Source: Leptotrichia sp. HSP-536
GTDB taxonomy: Bacteria > Fusobacteriota > Fusobacteriia > Fusobacteriales > Leptotrichiaceae
Assembly (NCBI RefSeq): GCF_041199985.1
Contig: NZ_CP165647.1
Coordinates: 1,240,001-1,304,000 of the forward strand
DNA length: 64,000 nt
Direction of reading: 5' to 3'
Below are positions 42,892 to 51,862 of this stretch, one piece after another. Both the position numbers and the translations under genes were made by a program. The number at the start of each line of letters is the position of its first letter. Within the stretch, counting starts at the first letter, position 1. The notes beneath the pieces are model-generated. The model made no database searches and was not told the DNA's origin. It saw nothing but the letters and a program-made list of their open reading frames with translations.

Positions 42892-44170
42892 ACAGATACC
42901 CCCTGCACGTAAATTCTTCAAAATTATTCTGAATTTCTGAAATTACAAAACTTATTTTATCTTCTGAATATTCATCAAAATTTTTAATTTCAACAAATAG
43001 ATTCAAATTTATTTTTTTTTCAAAGTAAGATTTTTCAAAGTCATTTCTTAAATTTTCATTGCAATCATAAATATTTAAGTTTCCTTCGATTTTTTCATTA
43101 AAATTCAAATCTTTTAATAAAATTTCATTTTTTATAAACTCATATTCCAGAAAATATTTTTCCAAAAATGAACGGCTTCTAGTTTTTTTATTTTTTCTTT
43201 GAATTTTATCAATGAAACTTTCATTTTTTACATTTGTAAAATGAAAATAATTTTCTGAATTTTCATTATTTTTTTGATATATTTCCAGCATTTTTCTACA
43301 TTTTTCTATTGATTTTATAGAAAAAATATTCCAAATGTCGCCTGTATTTTTTTTGGAAATAATGCTTAACTTATTTTTGTCGCTTTGATAACAGCATAAA
43401 ATATCTTCATTTTCATAATTTGACACTAAAATCTGTTCATTATCTTCAAAATTTACTGTATATTCAAAAGACAAGTCAATTTTTGTCGGACGGACAAAGA
43501 TAGTGCTTATAATCTTCTTTTTCTCAATATTCCAAAGTAATTCCTTATTTCTTAAAATTTTTTCTTCATATTCTTCAAAATCATATGTAATTTTATATTC
43601 TCCATTCTGAATTTTTTCTAAAATTTCCTGTGACATTTCAAAATCATATTCATTCAACCTAATTCTAAAACATCTTGCAAAATGTGCCATATTCAACGTT
43701 TTCCATATTTTTCCATTAAGCTCAAACGAATTATATAATTTTTTTATTTCTTCAAAATATCTTTCATCCTTTTCCAAAACCACCTTAAGTTCATAATTTG
43801 CTTCATCAATATGTACCCAAGCCAAAAATTCTCTATCTGCAATATCACTAATCTTTCTAAATTCCACGTTTAAATATACATCTTCCAAATAAATATTTTT
43901 ATAACTCTCATCAAAAGTGTCTACTTTATCAGTTAACTTGTCGATTACTGGAAAAAATACTCCATCCAGCTTAAACACTTCATTTTTATCAGTTAACACT
44001 GTTTCAATAAAAACATCTTCTTCTCCAGTATTTCCCCAAATATGCACTTTCAAAAACTCATCCTTAATTTTCTGAAACCTGTCTTCAGTTTCAACATTCA
44101 ATTCAAAAAACATTTCTCTCAGACTTTTCCCAAGCATTTCCTTTTCAAAAATTTCATTCTCCCTATTCAT
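42881..44170 (-). CDS. uncharacterised 429-residue protein, first gene of the injection-like block
   Basis: 429 residues, very rich in Glu/Lys/Phe/Asn, no signal peptide or transmembrane helix. It starts MNRENEIFEKEMLGKSLREM with an SD-like GGAGG upstream. It shows strand-rich segments (VFIETVLTDKNEVFKLDGVF; YNSFELNGKIWKTLNM) and long helices. No family recognised. It probably works with the two following genes, since overlaps indicate one transcript. Confidence 0.6.
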   Translation of the reverse strand: MNRENEIFEKEMLGKSLREMFFELNVETEDRFQKIKDEFLKVHIWGNTGEEDVFIETVLTDKNEVFKLDGVFFPVIDKLTDKVDTFDESYKNIYLEDVYLNVEFRKISDIADREFLAWVHIDEANYELKVVLEKDERYFEEIKKLYNSFELNGKIWKTLNMAHFARCFRIRLNEYDFEMSQEILEKIQNGEYKITYDFEEYEEKILRNKELLWNIEKKKIISTIFVRPTKIDLSFEYTVNFEDNEQILVSNYENEDILCCYQSDKNKLSIISKKNTGDIWNIFSIKSIEKCRKMLEIYQKNNENSENYFHFTNVKNESFIDKIQRKNKKTRSRSFLEKYFLEYEFIKNEILLKDLNFNEKIEGNLNIYDCNENLRNDFEKSYFEKKINLNLFVEIKNFDEYSEDKISFVISEIQNNFEEFTCRGYLYGE

Positions 44171-44384
44171 AACCCCTCCAATATTTAATTATATTTTAAT
44201 TTTATCATATAATTAAATTTTTTTCAAATATTTTTTAATAATTTTTAAAAATAGATAAATTTTATAAAAATATATATATTGTAAATAAAGGGAAAAAATG
44301 ATAAAATTATTTGAAATTCAGAGTTCATAATATTCTTAAAATAAAAAAATAAATAATTATCTATTTCAGAAAGGAGAAATTTTT

Positions 44385-45026
44385 ATGAGCTATCAAACTA
44401 TAATTGTCGGAATTGCTGGAGGTACTGGTTCTGGTAAGACAAGCGTAACTCAGGCTATAATTAGAAATTTGGAAAAAACGGGGATTCATTCAATTCTACT
44501 TGAACAGGATTCATACTATAAAGCGAATGACCACTTGACTTATGAGGAACGGACTGCCTTGAATTATGACCATCCAAATGCGATTGACTTTGACTTGCTT
44601 GAAAAGCACATATTGGAATTGAAGGATGGAAAATCTATCGAAAAGCCTATTTATGATTTTCAGGTTCATAACAGAGTTGACGAAACTCAGCATATCGAGC
44701 CTGCAAACATAATTATTGTTGAGGGAATTTTGGTGCTTGCAATTGCAAAAATTAGAAATCTTTTCGATACAAAGATTTTTGTTGATACTGATGATGATGA
44801 AAGGCTTTTAAGAAGAATTGAAAGAGATTTGAACGAGCGTGCAAGAAGTTTTGAAAGTATAAAAAATCAATATATAAATACTGTAAAACCGATGCACCTG
44901 GAGTTTGTTGAGCCTTCCAAAAGATATGCCGATGTTATAATTCCACGTGGAAAAGATAATAAAGTCGGTATAAATATGGTGGCAAGTAGACTTAGATATT
45001 TATTTAACAAAATGAACCAAAAATAA
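44385..45026 (+). CDS. udk: uridine kinase
   Basis: 213 residues. P-loop GIAGGTGSGKTSVTQAI at the N-terminus, DSYYKANDHLTYEERTALNYDHPNAIDF for nucleoside binding, and YDFQVHNRVDET. It phosphorylates uridine and cytidine for pyrimidine salvage. AGAAAGGAG lies before the ATG. First of three plus-strand genes with the flavoprotein and potassium channel. Confidence 0.97.
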   Translation: MSYQTIIVGIAGGTGSGKTSVTQAIIRNLEKTGIHSILLEQDSYYKANDHLTYEERTALNYDHPNAIDFDLLEKHILELKDGKSIEKPIYDFQVHNRVDETQHIEPANIIIVEGILVLAIAKIRNLFDTKIFVDTDDDERLLRRIERDLNERARSFESIKNQYINTVKPMHLEFVEPSKRYADVIIPRGKDNKVGINMVASRLRYLFNKMNQK

Positions 45027-45044
45027 AAACAACCATAAATGAAA

Positions 45045-45074
45045 GGAGTGTATGATTTTATAAAATTATCATAC
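45045..45074 (+). promoter_or_regulatory. ribosome site followed by a hairpin, before the flavoprotein gene
   Basis: The only good SD (GAAAGGAG, ending 45048) is 37 nt from the ATG at 45086. Between them is a perfect 7-bp inverted repeat GTATGAT (45050-45056) / ATCATAC (45068-45074). If folded, it would bring the SD to about 12 nt from the start. Confidence 0.4.
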
Positions 45075-45085
45075 GAAAAAATATT

Positions 45086-46423
45086 ATGAAAATAGTTGTA
45101 ATTGGAGGCGGAGCAGCTGGAATGATGTTTTCGACTCAATATAAAAAGGCAAATCCTGAAGATGAAATTATTTTATTTGAAAAATCATCTTATGTGGCTT
45201 GGGCTGGATGTCCGACACCTTATTTCATTGCTGATGAATTGAAGAAAAGTGATGTTCTGCACGGAACGCCTGAAGATTTTATAAAGCGTGGAATTGACGT
45301 AAAAATTCATCACGAAGTTACAGAAATCAACTTTGAAAATAAAACTGTAACTGTAAAAAGCGATGAAATTAATGGAATAATTTTTTATGATAAACTGGTA
45401 ATTGCTGTTGGGGCAAAATCGTTTGTGCCAAATATTGCTGGATACTCAGAAGATTTAGAAAATGTGTTTACACTGTCACATGCAGAACATGCCTTTAAAA
45501 TAAAAGATTTTCTTAATGAAAATAAATCAAAATTAAAAAACGCAGTTGTCGTAGGAGCTGGATTTATTGGACTGGAAATGGCTGAATCTTTTAGAAAAAA
45601 TGGCTTAAATGTTACATTAATTGAAAAGGCTGATCAAATTTTTCAAAATGTATCTGAAAATTTGAAAAAAAGAATTTATAAAGAAATAGAAAATAACGAT
45701 GTTGAATTAAAATTAAACTCTGGCGTTTCAGAAATAATTTCTGAAAATAATGTGGCAAAATCAGTAAAACTGGATAACAGTGAAACTGTAGACTTTGATA
45801 TTGCATTATTTAGTATTGGAATTACTCCAAACATTGATTTCTTGCCGAAAGAATTAAAAACTGATTCTGGGAAAATTATTGTAAATGATAAATTTGAGAC
45901 AAATATTAAAGATGTATATGCCATTGGAGATTGCGTTTTTAACAAATATTACAAAACTGACAGAAATTTATATGCTCCATTTGGAGATGTAGCAAACAAG
46001 CATGGAATGTTCCTTGCAAAACACTTATCTGGAAAATATGTGAGCTGGAAAGGGTTAATCCGTTCTTTTGCAACTTCATTTTATGATATAAAACTAGCAC
46101 AAACTGGACTTTCTCTAAAAGAAGCTCTGCAATTAGGATACAATGCCGATGTGGTTTCAATGAAAGCAATGTATAAAAATTCTGGCTTTGAAGATTCTGT
46201 TCCTGCAAGTGCTGAAATTATTTACGATAAAGATAAAAAAATTGTTCTTGGTGGAGCAATGGTTGGAAAGGAAGCAGTTGCTCAATTTGTAGATCAAATA
46301 GCTATCGTTATTGCTCTTGAAACACCTATTGAAAAATTCATAGAAATTGACTTTGCATATTCCCCAACAAATGCAAGTGTTTGGAATCCGTTATTAGTAA
46401 CATACAGAAAAGTTATTAAATAA
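45086..46423 (+). CDS. CoA-disulfide reductase / NADH oxidase-like flavoprotein
   Basis: 445 residues. FAD motif VVIGGGAAGMMFSTQY, redox Cys42 in YVAWAGCPTPYFIADEL, NAD site VVVGAGFIGLEMAESF, second FAD motif KDVYAIGDCVFNKYY, and a C-terminal dimer domain. The AGCPxPY active-site loop is the CoA-disulfide-reductase/polysulfide-type variant, different from the SCGI loop of the family member at 30843. It may recycle CoA disulfides or reduce polysulfide or O2. A hairpin separates its SD from the start codon. Confidence 0.88.
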   Translation: MKIVVIGGGAAGMMFSTQYKKANPEDEIILFEKSSYVAWAGCPTPYFIADELKKSDVLHGTPEDFIKRGIDVKIHHEVTEINFENKTVTVKSDEINGIIFYDKLVIAVGAKSFVPNIAGYSEDLENVFTLSHAEHAFKIKDFLNENKSKLKNAVVVGAGFIGLEMAESFRKNGLNVTLIEKADQIFQNVSENLKKRIYKEIENNDVELKLNSGVSEIISENNVAKSVKLDNSETVDFDIALFSIGITPNIDFLPKELKTDSGKIIVNDKFETNIKDVYAIGDCVFNKYYKTDRNLYAPFGDVANKHGMFLAKHLSGKYVSWKGLIRSFATSFYDIKLAQTGLSLKEALQLGYNADVVSMKAMYKNSGFEDSVPASAEIIYDKDKKIVLGGAMVGKEAVAQFVDQIAIVIALETPIEKFIEIDFAYSPTNASVWNPLLVTYRKVIK

Positions 46424-46436
46424 AACAGGAGTTTTT

Positions 46437-47219
46437 ATGAAAAAGAAAATTGAAAATTTGCATAAAAACAAAAGATTTCGGATAAGTTATCAGGTTATTT
46501 TTATTTTCTTGGCATTATACAGCTTTGTCACTACAATTTTAGATTTACACGGCGATATTAACATTTTTAATAATCCAATTCTGGAATTTATTGACGTGTC
46601 AATTTATCTAATTTTTGCAGTTGATTATTTTATACGTTTTACACATTCAAACAATAAATTAGATTTTATTGAAAGCAATATTCCCGATTTAATCTCAATT
46701 ATTCCATATTATTCTATTTTTAGATTATTCAGAATTTTTAAGATTAGACGTTTAGCCAGAGTTTTTAAACATTTAAAACTGACAAAAACTTATTTATCTG
46801 TAAAAAAATTCTATAAAAAAATTAAAAAATTCTTGAGAGCAAATGGACTTATTTATTTGTTAATATTTGCTGTACTTGGAATCATAGTATCTGCCCTAAT
46901 AGTTTCCTATGTCGAAAAACTCTCCTATTTTAATGGTCTATGGTGGGCTTTTGTAACTGCGACTACTGTTGGCTATGGAGATGTCTATCCGCATACATTT
47001 ATTGGAAGAATAATTGCTATTTTTCTGATACTCATTGGAATGGGAACTTTTGGTATGATTACAGGAGCTATCACAAGTTATTTCTTAAATCGGCAAACTG
47101 ATTTAATTCCAGATGATGATTTAGACGAATATGTTTTAAATTCCCAAAACTACACAGATACAGAAAAACAGGAAATTATAACTTTTATACAATTTATAAG
47201 AAACAAAAGAAAAAAATAA
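46437..47219 (+). CDS. voltage-gated-type potassium channel
   Basis: 260 residues with six transmembrane segments: four in a sensor-like domain with a basic S4-like stretch (FRLFRIFKIRRLARVFKHLK), then a pore domain with the selectivity filter TATTVGYGDVYP and an inner helix rich in Gly. A short charged cytosolic tail follows. It should conduct K+ across the inner membrane. The gene follows the flavoprotein by 13 bp, so they are co-transcribed. Confidence 0.93.
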   Translation: MKKKIENLHKNKRFRISYQVIFIFLALYSFVTTILDLHGDINIFNNPILEFIDVSIYLIFAVDYFIRFTHSNNKLDFIESNIPDLISIIPYYSIFRLFRIFKIRRLARVFKHLKLTKTYLSVKKFYKKIKKFLRANGLIYLLIFAVLGIIVSALIVSYVEKLSYFNGLWWAFVTATTVGYGDVYPHTFIGRIIAIFLILIGMGTFGMITGAITSYFLNRQTDLIPDDDLDEYVLNSQNYTDTEKQEIITFIQFIRNKRKK

Positions 47220-47238
47220 ACTATACTAAAATCTTTTC

Positions 47239-47288
47239 AATACAGGAAGAACAGTAAGTTTTAACTAACCTTATTATTCTCCTGTATT
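47239..47288. terminator. bidirectional terminator between the channel and VgrG-like genes
   Basis: Stem AATACAGGA (47239-47247) with TCCTGTATT (47280-47288) and an inner imperfect pairing, followed by TTTTTTATT. It serves the convergent potassium-channel and VgrG-like genes. Confidence 0.8.
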
Positions 47289-47306
47289 TTTTATTATTAA
47301 CTACTA

Positions 47307-48851
47307 TTAATTACTGTGAACCTTTTTCCCTTTAATTCTAACATCTGAACTTAATGATTCCATCGTTATTTCCTTTTCTTTCCCAATAATATTTATCTTA
47401 GAACCATAAAAATCTGCATCCCCAATCGACTCTATACCCAAATAATTATTCGAAGCCACTATCATATTTTGATTAGCCTTATTTACAAAATTATCTGCAT
47501 TTTCAACTATATTTGGCGATTCCACACTATATTTTTCAGCCGTTTTCACTTCAAAACTGTTCAAATTCAAACTAAAATTAAAATCACTCTGATTAACCTG
47601 AAAATTTCTTTTTGTATAATCGCTAAATCTTCCATTTCCTTTATTGTTTATTGCCCACGACACTTTTGCAAATCGCTCGTCTTCATTTGGAAAATAAACT
47701 TCCACAGTATCATTTACTTCAGGAGTACAGAAAAATCCAGTATTTGTCTGCGAATAAAAAGTCTGATAACTTAATGGAAATCTTTTTATCCCATAATCAT
47801 CGTACGCTTTATCATTACTTTCGTCATTACTTCTTTCCTGAACAATTTTTTTCAGTCCTTCTGCAAATCTGACTTCCATTTTCGCAATTCCACCATCTTC
47901 AAACACCCGTTCAACATTTGCTTCAATTCTGCATCCTTTTATTTTTTCATTATATTTCTTGAATATATGGTAACTGTCCATATCTGTTGCCAAAAACTCA
48001 CTTTTCAAAATAAAACCCTTTAAAAATATCCTAGTTTTTAATACAGAAAAATTGCCTTTATTTCCACTAGCTTTTTCATTATTTCCTTCAATTTCTCCAG
48101 CATTTTCAGAAATAGAAACAGTATCTCCAAGATTTATTACTTTATTTGACTGCACTTTATAATATAGATTTTTATAATCTCTCACAAGCGAATAATCTGA
48201 AAAATATTTATTTTCCTTCTTAATTTCCCCCATTTCCACCATTCCAAACAATATTATCCCCTGTTCAATTACAAACATCCCAGTTTTTAATTGACTTGCA
48301 AGTCTTACCAAAAATTCCCAGTCTGTTTCATCAAACTGAACAATCAAACTGCCTATCTGCTTTTTCGTAATATCAGAATATTTTATTTCCAACTTTTTAT
48401 CAGCATAATCCTTATTAATCTCATCAATTATATCTGAAAACATTAAATTCCTATCCTGAAAAACCCGATACTTTTTCTCGTTTTTCCTATCAAAAAATAC
48501 ACTTTTAGAAAATGCCTTCATCAAAATTCTGCACCCATAACTCCCATAATCCAGAATCTCAAAATAATCAACAATTCCACTAAAAATACGTCTTTTCCCA
48601 ACATTTTCCCCAACCTTCTCAAGCTCAATCTGAATCTCGACATCTTCCTTCTGAATAACCCTTTCCAAATTCTTCCTTTGCTCATCATCCATCTCCAATT
48701 GCATCTCTAATTTCTGATGTTCATTCATATTTTCATTTAACACAAATTCCCGAATCACAAAATTATTCAGATTTGTCTTATCCAGCACAATTCCAATATT
48801 TTTCCCTTCGTACATATTTTCAACATTTACATCTTTACTCATTTTTACCAC
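47307..48851 (-). CDS. VgrG-like / phage baseplate spike protein
   Basis: 514 residues with the gp27-gp5 layout of VgrG and phage late-control D proteins: an N-terminal gp27-like region (residues ~1-300, LNNFVIREFVLNENMNEHQKLEMQLEMDD; FSDIIDEINKDYADKKLEIKYSD; QTDWEF-like FDETDWEFLVRLASQLK), the gp5 OB fold (FFCTPEVNDTVEVYFPNEDERFAKVSWAINNK, ~375-410), and a C-terminal repeat-like strand region (GIESIGDADFYGSKINIIGKEKEITMESL). No effector extension. It lies alone on the minus strand with a T-run terminator. The rest of an injection machine is not in the window, so it is either remote or orphaned. Confidence 0.72.
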   Translation of the reverse strand: MVKMSKDVNVENMYEGKNIGIVLDKTNLNNFVIREFVLNENMNEHQKLEMQLEMDDEQRKNLERVIQKEDVEIQIELEKVGENVGKRRIFSGIVDYFEILDYGSYGCRILMKAFSKSVFFDRKNEKKYRVFQDRNLMFSDIIDEINKDYADKKLEIKYSDITKKQIGSLIVQFDETDWEFLVRLASQLKTGMFVIEQGIILFGMVEMGEIKKENKYFSDYSLVRDYKNLYYKVQSNKVINLGDTVSISENAGEIEGNNEKASGNKGNFSVLKTRIFLKGFILKSEFLATDMDSYHIFKKYNEKIKGCRIEANVERVFEDGGIAKMEVRFAEGLKKIVQERSNDESNDKAYDDYGIKRFPLSYQTFYSQTNTGFFCTPEVNDTVEVYFPNEDERFAKVSWAINNKGNGRFSDYTKRNFQVNQSDFNFSLNLNSFEVKTAEKYSVESPNIVENADNFVNKANQNMIVASNNYLGIESIGDADFYGSKINIIGKEKEITMESLSSDVRIKGKKVHSN

Positions 48852-48994
48852 CTCAATTATTTCCTTTTATTTAACAATCATTTTACAGTTTAATCCTTAA
48901 GTACTAAAATAACAATTATTTCTAATTTTTATAAATAGAATTGTTGTTAATAAAAATTTTTTCGATAATTTATATATTTTTTCTTTTTTATAAC

Positions 48995-49024
48995 GTAAAG
49001 AGGATCAATCGCTATCCCCTTTAC
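48995..49024 (-). other. strong hairpin in a GC-richer intergenic island
   Basis: An 11-bp stem, one wobble pair (48995-49005 with 49014-49024), closes an 8-nt loop. It sits in a stretch (about 48990-49120) less AT-rich than its surroundings and with no long ORF. On the minus strand a short peptide-like reading (MLRRAGIVKGIAIDPLYV) overlaps it. The remainder of 48852-49301 shows nothing gene-like. Could be a small RNA or a repeat element; unidentified. Confidence 0.35.
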
Positions 49025-49301
49025 AATCCCCGCTCGTCTAAGCATTTTTTTAAAACAAAAACGAAACTCGCTACGTAAAACTTCACTCAAACAGTCATTT
49101 TTATTCCAAAAAAATCACGACACTTTAAATTTAATTATAACAATTATAATAAAAAAAATAACTATTAATCAAAATAATCTGAGATTTAAAAATCTTTTAT
49201 TTTAGTACTTAAGTAGATATTTTAAAAAAATACTAATTAAATATTAATATATATTTCATTATACAATATTTTTAATCAAATTTCAATAATAATTTTAAAA
49301 A

Positions 49302-49333
49302 AATAATCACTGTTTTTTACAACAATGATTATT
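49302..49333 (-). terminator. terminator of the ychF operon
   Basis: Stem AATAATCA (49302-49309) with TGATTATT (49326-49333), an inner TGTT/AACA pairing, and a minus-strand T-run. Confidence 0.75.
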
Positions 49334-49347
49334 AAATAAAAATTTGT

Positions 49348-50451
49348 TTAGACATTAAATCTGAAGAACATTACATCCCCATCTTGCACAATGTACTCTT
49401 TCCCTTCCAATCTCATTGCACCTTTTTCTTTTGCACCGTTCCATCCATTTAATTCGATAAATTTGTCGAAAGATACTACTTCGGCTCTGATAAATCCTTT
49501 TTCAATGTCTGTGTGAATTTCACTGGCAGATTTTTGGGCATTTGTCCCTTGTTTTATTGTCCAAGCCCTTACTTCTTTTACTCCAGCTGTAAAGTATGTG
49601 ATTAGTCCTAATAATTTGAATCCTGCTCTAATTAGTCTGTTTAGGCTTGGTTCTTTTATTCCTAATTCGTCAATGAACATTTGTCTTTCTTCTTCATCTT
49701 CAATTTCAATTAATTCTGCTTCTACTTTTGCTGAAAAGGTTACCACTTCACTATCGTATTGTTTGGCAAATTCACGCACTTTTTTTACGTAATCATTTTC
49801 AATTCCAGCCGTCAAGTCTTCTTCCGAAATATTTGCGGCAAACATCATTGGTTTTACTGTTAAAAATTGATAAACTTTTATTAATTCTTCTTCTCTTTGG
49901 GTAAATTCCAATGTTTTTAATAACTTAAATTCTTCCAGATGAACTTTACATCTTTCAAGAACTGCCACTAATTCTTTTCCTTCAGCGTTTCCTCCACGAG
50001 CCAGTTTCTGATTTTTCTGAATTGCTCTTTCAACTGTGTCTAAGTCAGCAAAAATCAATTCTGCATTAATTGTTTCAATATCTCTTATAGGATCAACGCT
50101 TCCTTCTACATGAATAATATTGTCATCATCAAAACATCTTACAACTTGACAAATTGCAGCTGTATTTCTAATATTTGACAAAAACTGGTTTCCTAGCCCT
50201 TCACCTTTTGACGCACCTTTTACAAGTCCTGCAATGTCCACAAACTCAACTGTCGCTCCAACTGTTCTTTCTGGATTAACTATTTTTTCCAAATCCTTTA
50301 GACGTAAATCAGGAACACTTACAAGCCCCACATTTGGTTCAATTGTTGCAAATGGATAATTTGCCGCTTCTGCATTCTGCGTTTTGGTTATTGCATTAAA
50401 TAATGTTGATTTTCCTACATTTGGTAATCCTACAATTCCTATTCCTATCAT
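49348..50451 (-). CDS. ychF: ribosome-associated ATPase YchF
   Basis: 367 residues, Obg-family. P-loop GLPNVGKSTLFNAIT at 6-20, switch NYPFATIEPNVG, the G3-like DIAGLVKGASKGEGLGNQFL, a coiled-coil insert and a C-terminal TGS domain (YFTAGVKEVRAWTIKQG). YchF proteins prefer ATP and bind ribosomes. It ends a long minus-strand gene run and is followed by a terminator. Confidence 0.97.
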   Translation of the reverse strand: MIGIGIVGLPNVGKSTLFNAITKTQNAEAANYPFATIEPNVGLVSVPDLRLKDLEKIVNPERTVGATVEFVDIAGLVKGASKGEGLGNQFLSNIRNTAAICQVVRCFDDDNIIHVEGSVDPIRDIETINAELIFADLDTVERAIQKNQKLARGGNAEGKELVAVLERCKVHLEEFKLLKTLEFTQREEELIKVYQFLTVKPMMFAANISEEDLTAGIENDYVKKVREFAKQYDSEVVTFSAKVEAELIEIEDEEERQMFIDELGIKEPSLNRLIRAGFKLLGLITYFTAGVKEVRAWTIKQGTNAQKSASEIHTDIEKGFIRAEVVSFDKFIELNGWNGAKEKGAMRLEGKEYIVQDGDVMFFRFNV

Positions 50452-50475
50452 TCTTTTTTTATTTCCTTTCTTCTT

Positions 50476-51009
50476 TTATAATTTTTCCAAAATTTTTATT
50501 AATTTCCATTTTTCCTTATCTGTCGCTTTAAATAAATATGAAGTATCATAAATTGGAACAATTTTAATTTCTCCATAAAAGTCATACATTTGCCCAACCA
50601 GGTTTCTTATATCTTCTTTTATTTCATTTTGTAAAAAGGATTTTGTTGTCCTTTCTCCGACTGTAACAATATATTTGGGATTAATTAGGGCAATTTGCGC
50701 TATTAAAAATTCGTGGCATTTTAAAATACTGTCTTCGTCAATTAAATTGCTGTGTGAACTGCATTTTGTAAGTGTTGTAAAATAGCATTTTTCCATATCT
50801 ATCTTTGAATATTCTAAAAACTTTTTAAAATATTCACCATTTTTATCAGCAAGTAATTTTTGTTTATTGTCTTCTTCTTCACTTATGCTGTCTAAAACAA
50901 ATAAAATATCCGCATTTTTACTTCCTTCACCAATTATTGGCTTAATGCGTATTTTTTCCAAAACACATTTTGCACACATATCAATTTCTAATTTCAGGTC
51001 ATCCCACAT
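50476..51009 (-). CDS. uracil-DNA-glycosylase-superfamily protein with altered active site
   Basis: 177 residues. Four cysteines are spaced like the iron-sulfur ligands of family-4 UDGs (Cys12, Cys15; Cys83-x14-Cys98), with the conserved IALINPKYIVTVGERT block. However, motif A, normally GExPGxxED, is here VLDSISEEED, and the late HPS motif is YDTS. The catalytic residues are missing, so repair of uracil is doubtful. It could be a nucleic-acid binding relative or an SPO1-polymerase-like domain. Located between walJ and ychF in an operon. Confidence 0.75.
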   Translation of the reverse strand: MWDDLKLEIDMCAKCVLEKIRIKPIIGEGSKNADILFVLDSISEEEDNKQKLLADKNGEYFKKFLEYSKIDMEKCYFTTLTKCSSHSNLIDEDSILKCHEFLIAQIALINPKYIVTVGERTTKSFLQNEIKEDIRNLVGQMYDFYGEIKIVPIYDTSYLFKATDKEKWKLIKILEKL

Positions 51010-51024
51010 AATTTTTCCTTTACT

Positions 51025-51798
51025 TTATATTTTGTAAATTTCTGTTCCATTTTCATTAATAATTTCAATTTCCAAATGACTTTTATTTTCACGTTCCAAA
51101 ATTCCATAAAGTGAATTATACGCTAGTTCAGGCGTGTTATTATCCTTGCTTATGTGCATTAGATAAATTTTTTTCAATTTTTCATTCAGAACTTGAGCGA
51201 TTAATTTTGATGCTTCTGCATTGGAAAGATGTCCATTTCTGCCTTTCACGCGATTTTTCAGTTCCCAGTGATAAGGCCCCTCCATCAGCATATTATAGTC
51301 ATAATTGCTTTCAAGCACGATTACATTGCTATTTTTCAAATTTTCCTTAATAATATTGTTCACACAGCCAACATCGCTTGCATAGGACAACTTTTTTCCT
51401 TCATATTCAAAAGTGTATCCTAAACATTTTTTTGCATCGTGCATTACTTCAAAATTATTTATAACACAATTTTCAATTTTAATTTTATCATTTCTTATAA
51501 AATTTAGATTTTTTTTGTCAATTTTCCCGATTTTATCCTTAATTACGTTATAAGTAATTTCATGAAGATAAATTGGAATATCATATTTTCGCGAAACAAC
51601 TCCTAGTCCCTGAATATGATCAGAATGTTCGTGAGTTACAAATATTCCTTTTATATCTTCAATTCTTTTTCCAATGTTATTTAATTTTTCTACAATTTTT
51701 TTCCCACTAAATCCTGCATCTATAAGAAATTTCTTATTTCCCATCTCAATATAACTGGAATTTCCGCTGCTCCCGCTTCCCAAACTTGAAAATTTCAT
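51025..51798 (-). CDS. metallo-beta-lactamase-fold protein WalJ/YycJ
   Basis: 257 residues starting MKFSSLGSGSSGNSSYIEMG, typical of the YycJ family. Metal ligands in VTHEHSDHIQG, the later NFEVMHDAKKCLGY and ASDVGCVN, plus a C-terminal YLMHISKDNNTPE. It is a predicted metal-dependent phosphodiesterase or 5'-exonuclease; in other bacteria it is linked to DNA repair. walRK is not nearby. Start preceded by an AAGAAG-type site. Confidence 0.9.
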   Translation of the reverse strand: MKFSSLGSGSSGNSSYIEMGNKKFLIDAGFSGKKIVEKLNNIGKRIEDIKGIFVTHEHSDHIQGLGVVSRKYDIPIYLHEITYNVIKDKIGKIDKKNLNFIRNDKIKIENCVINNFEVMHDAKKCLGYTFEYEGKKLSYASDVGCVNNIIKENLKNSNVIVLESNYDYNMLMEGPYHWELKNRVKGRNGHLSNAEASKLIAQVLNEKLKKIYLMHISKDNNTPELAYNSLYGILERENKSHLEIEIINENGTEIYKI

Positions 51799-51862
51799 TT
51801 TTTAATAATTCTTCTTTCTAATTGAGTTTTCCTATAACTCCCCCATTTTATTTTTTTTAATT

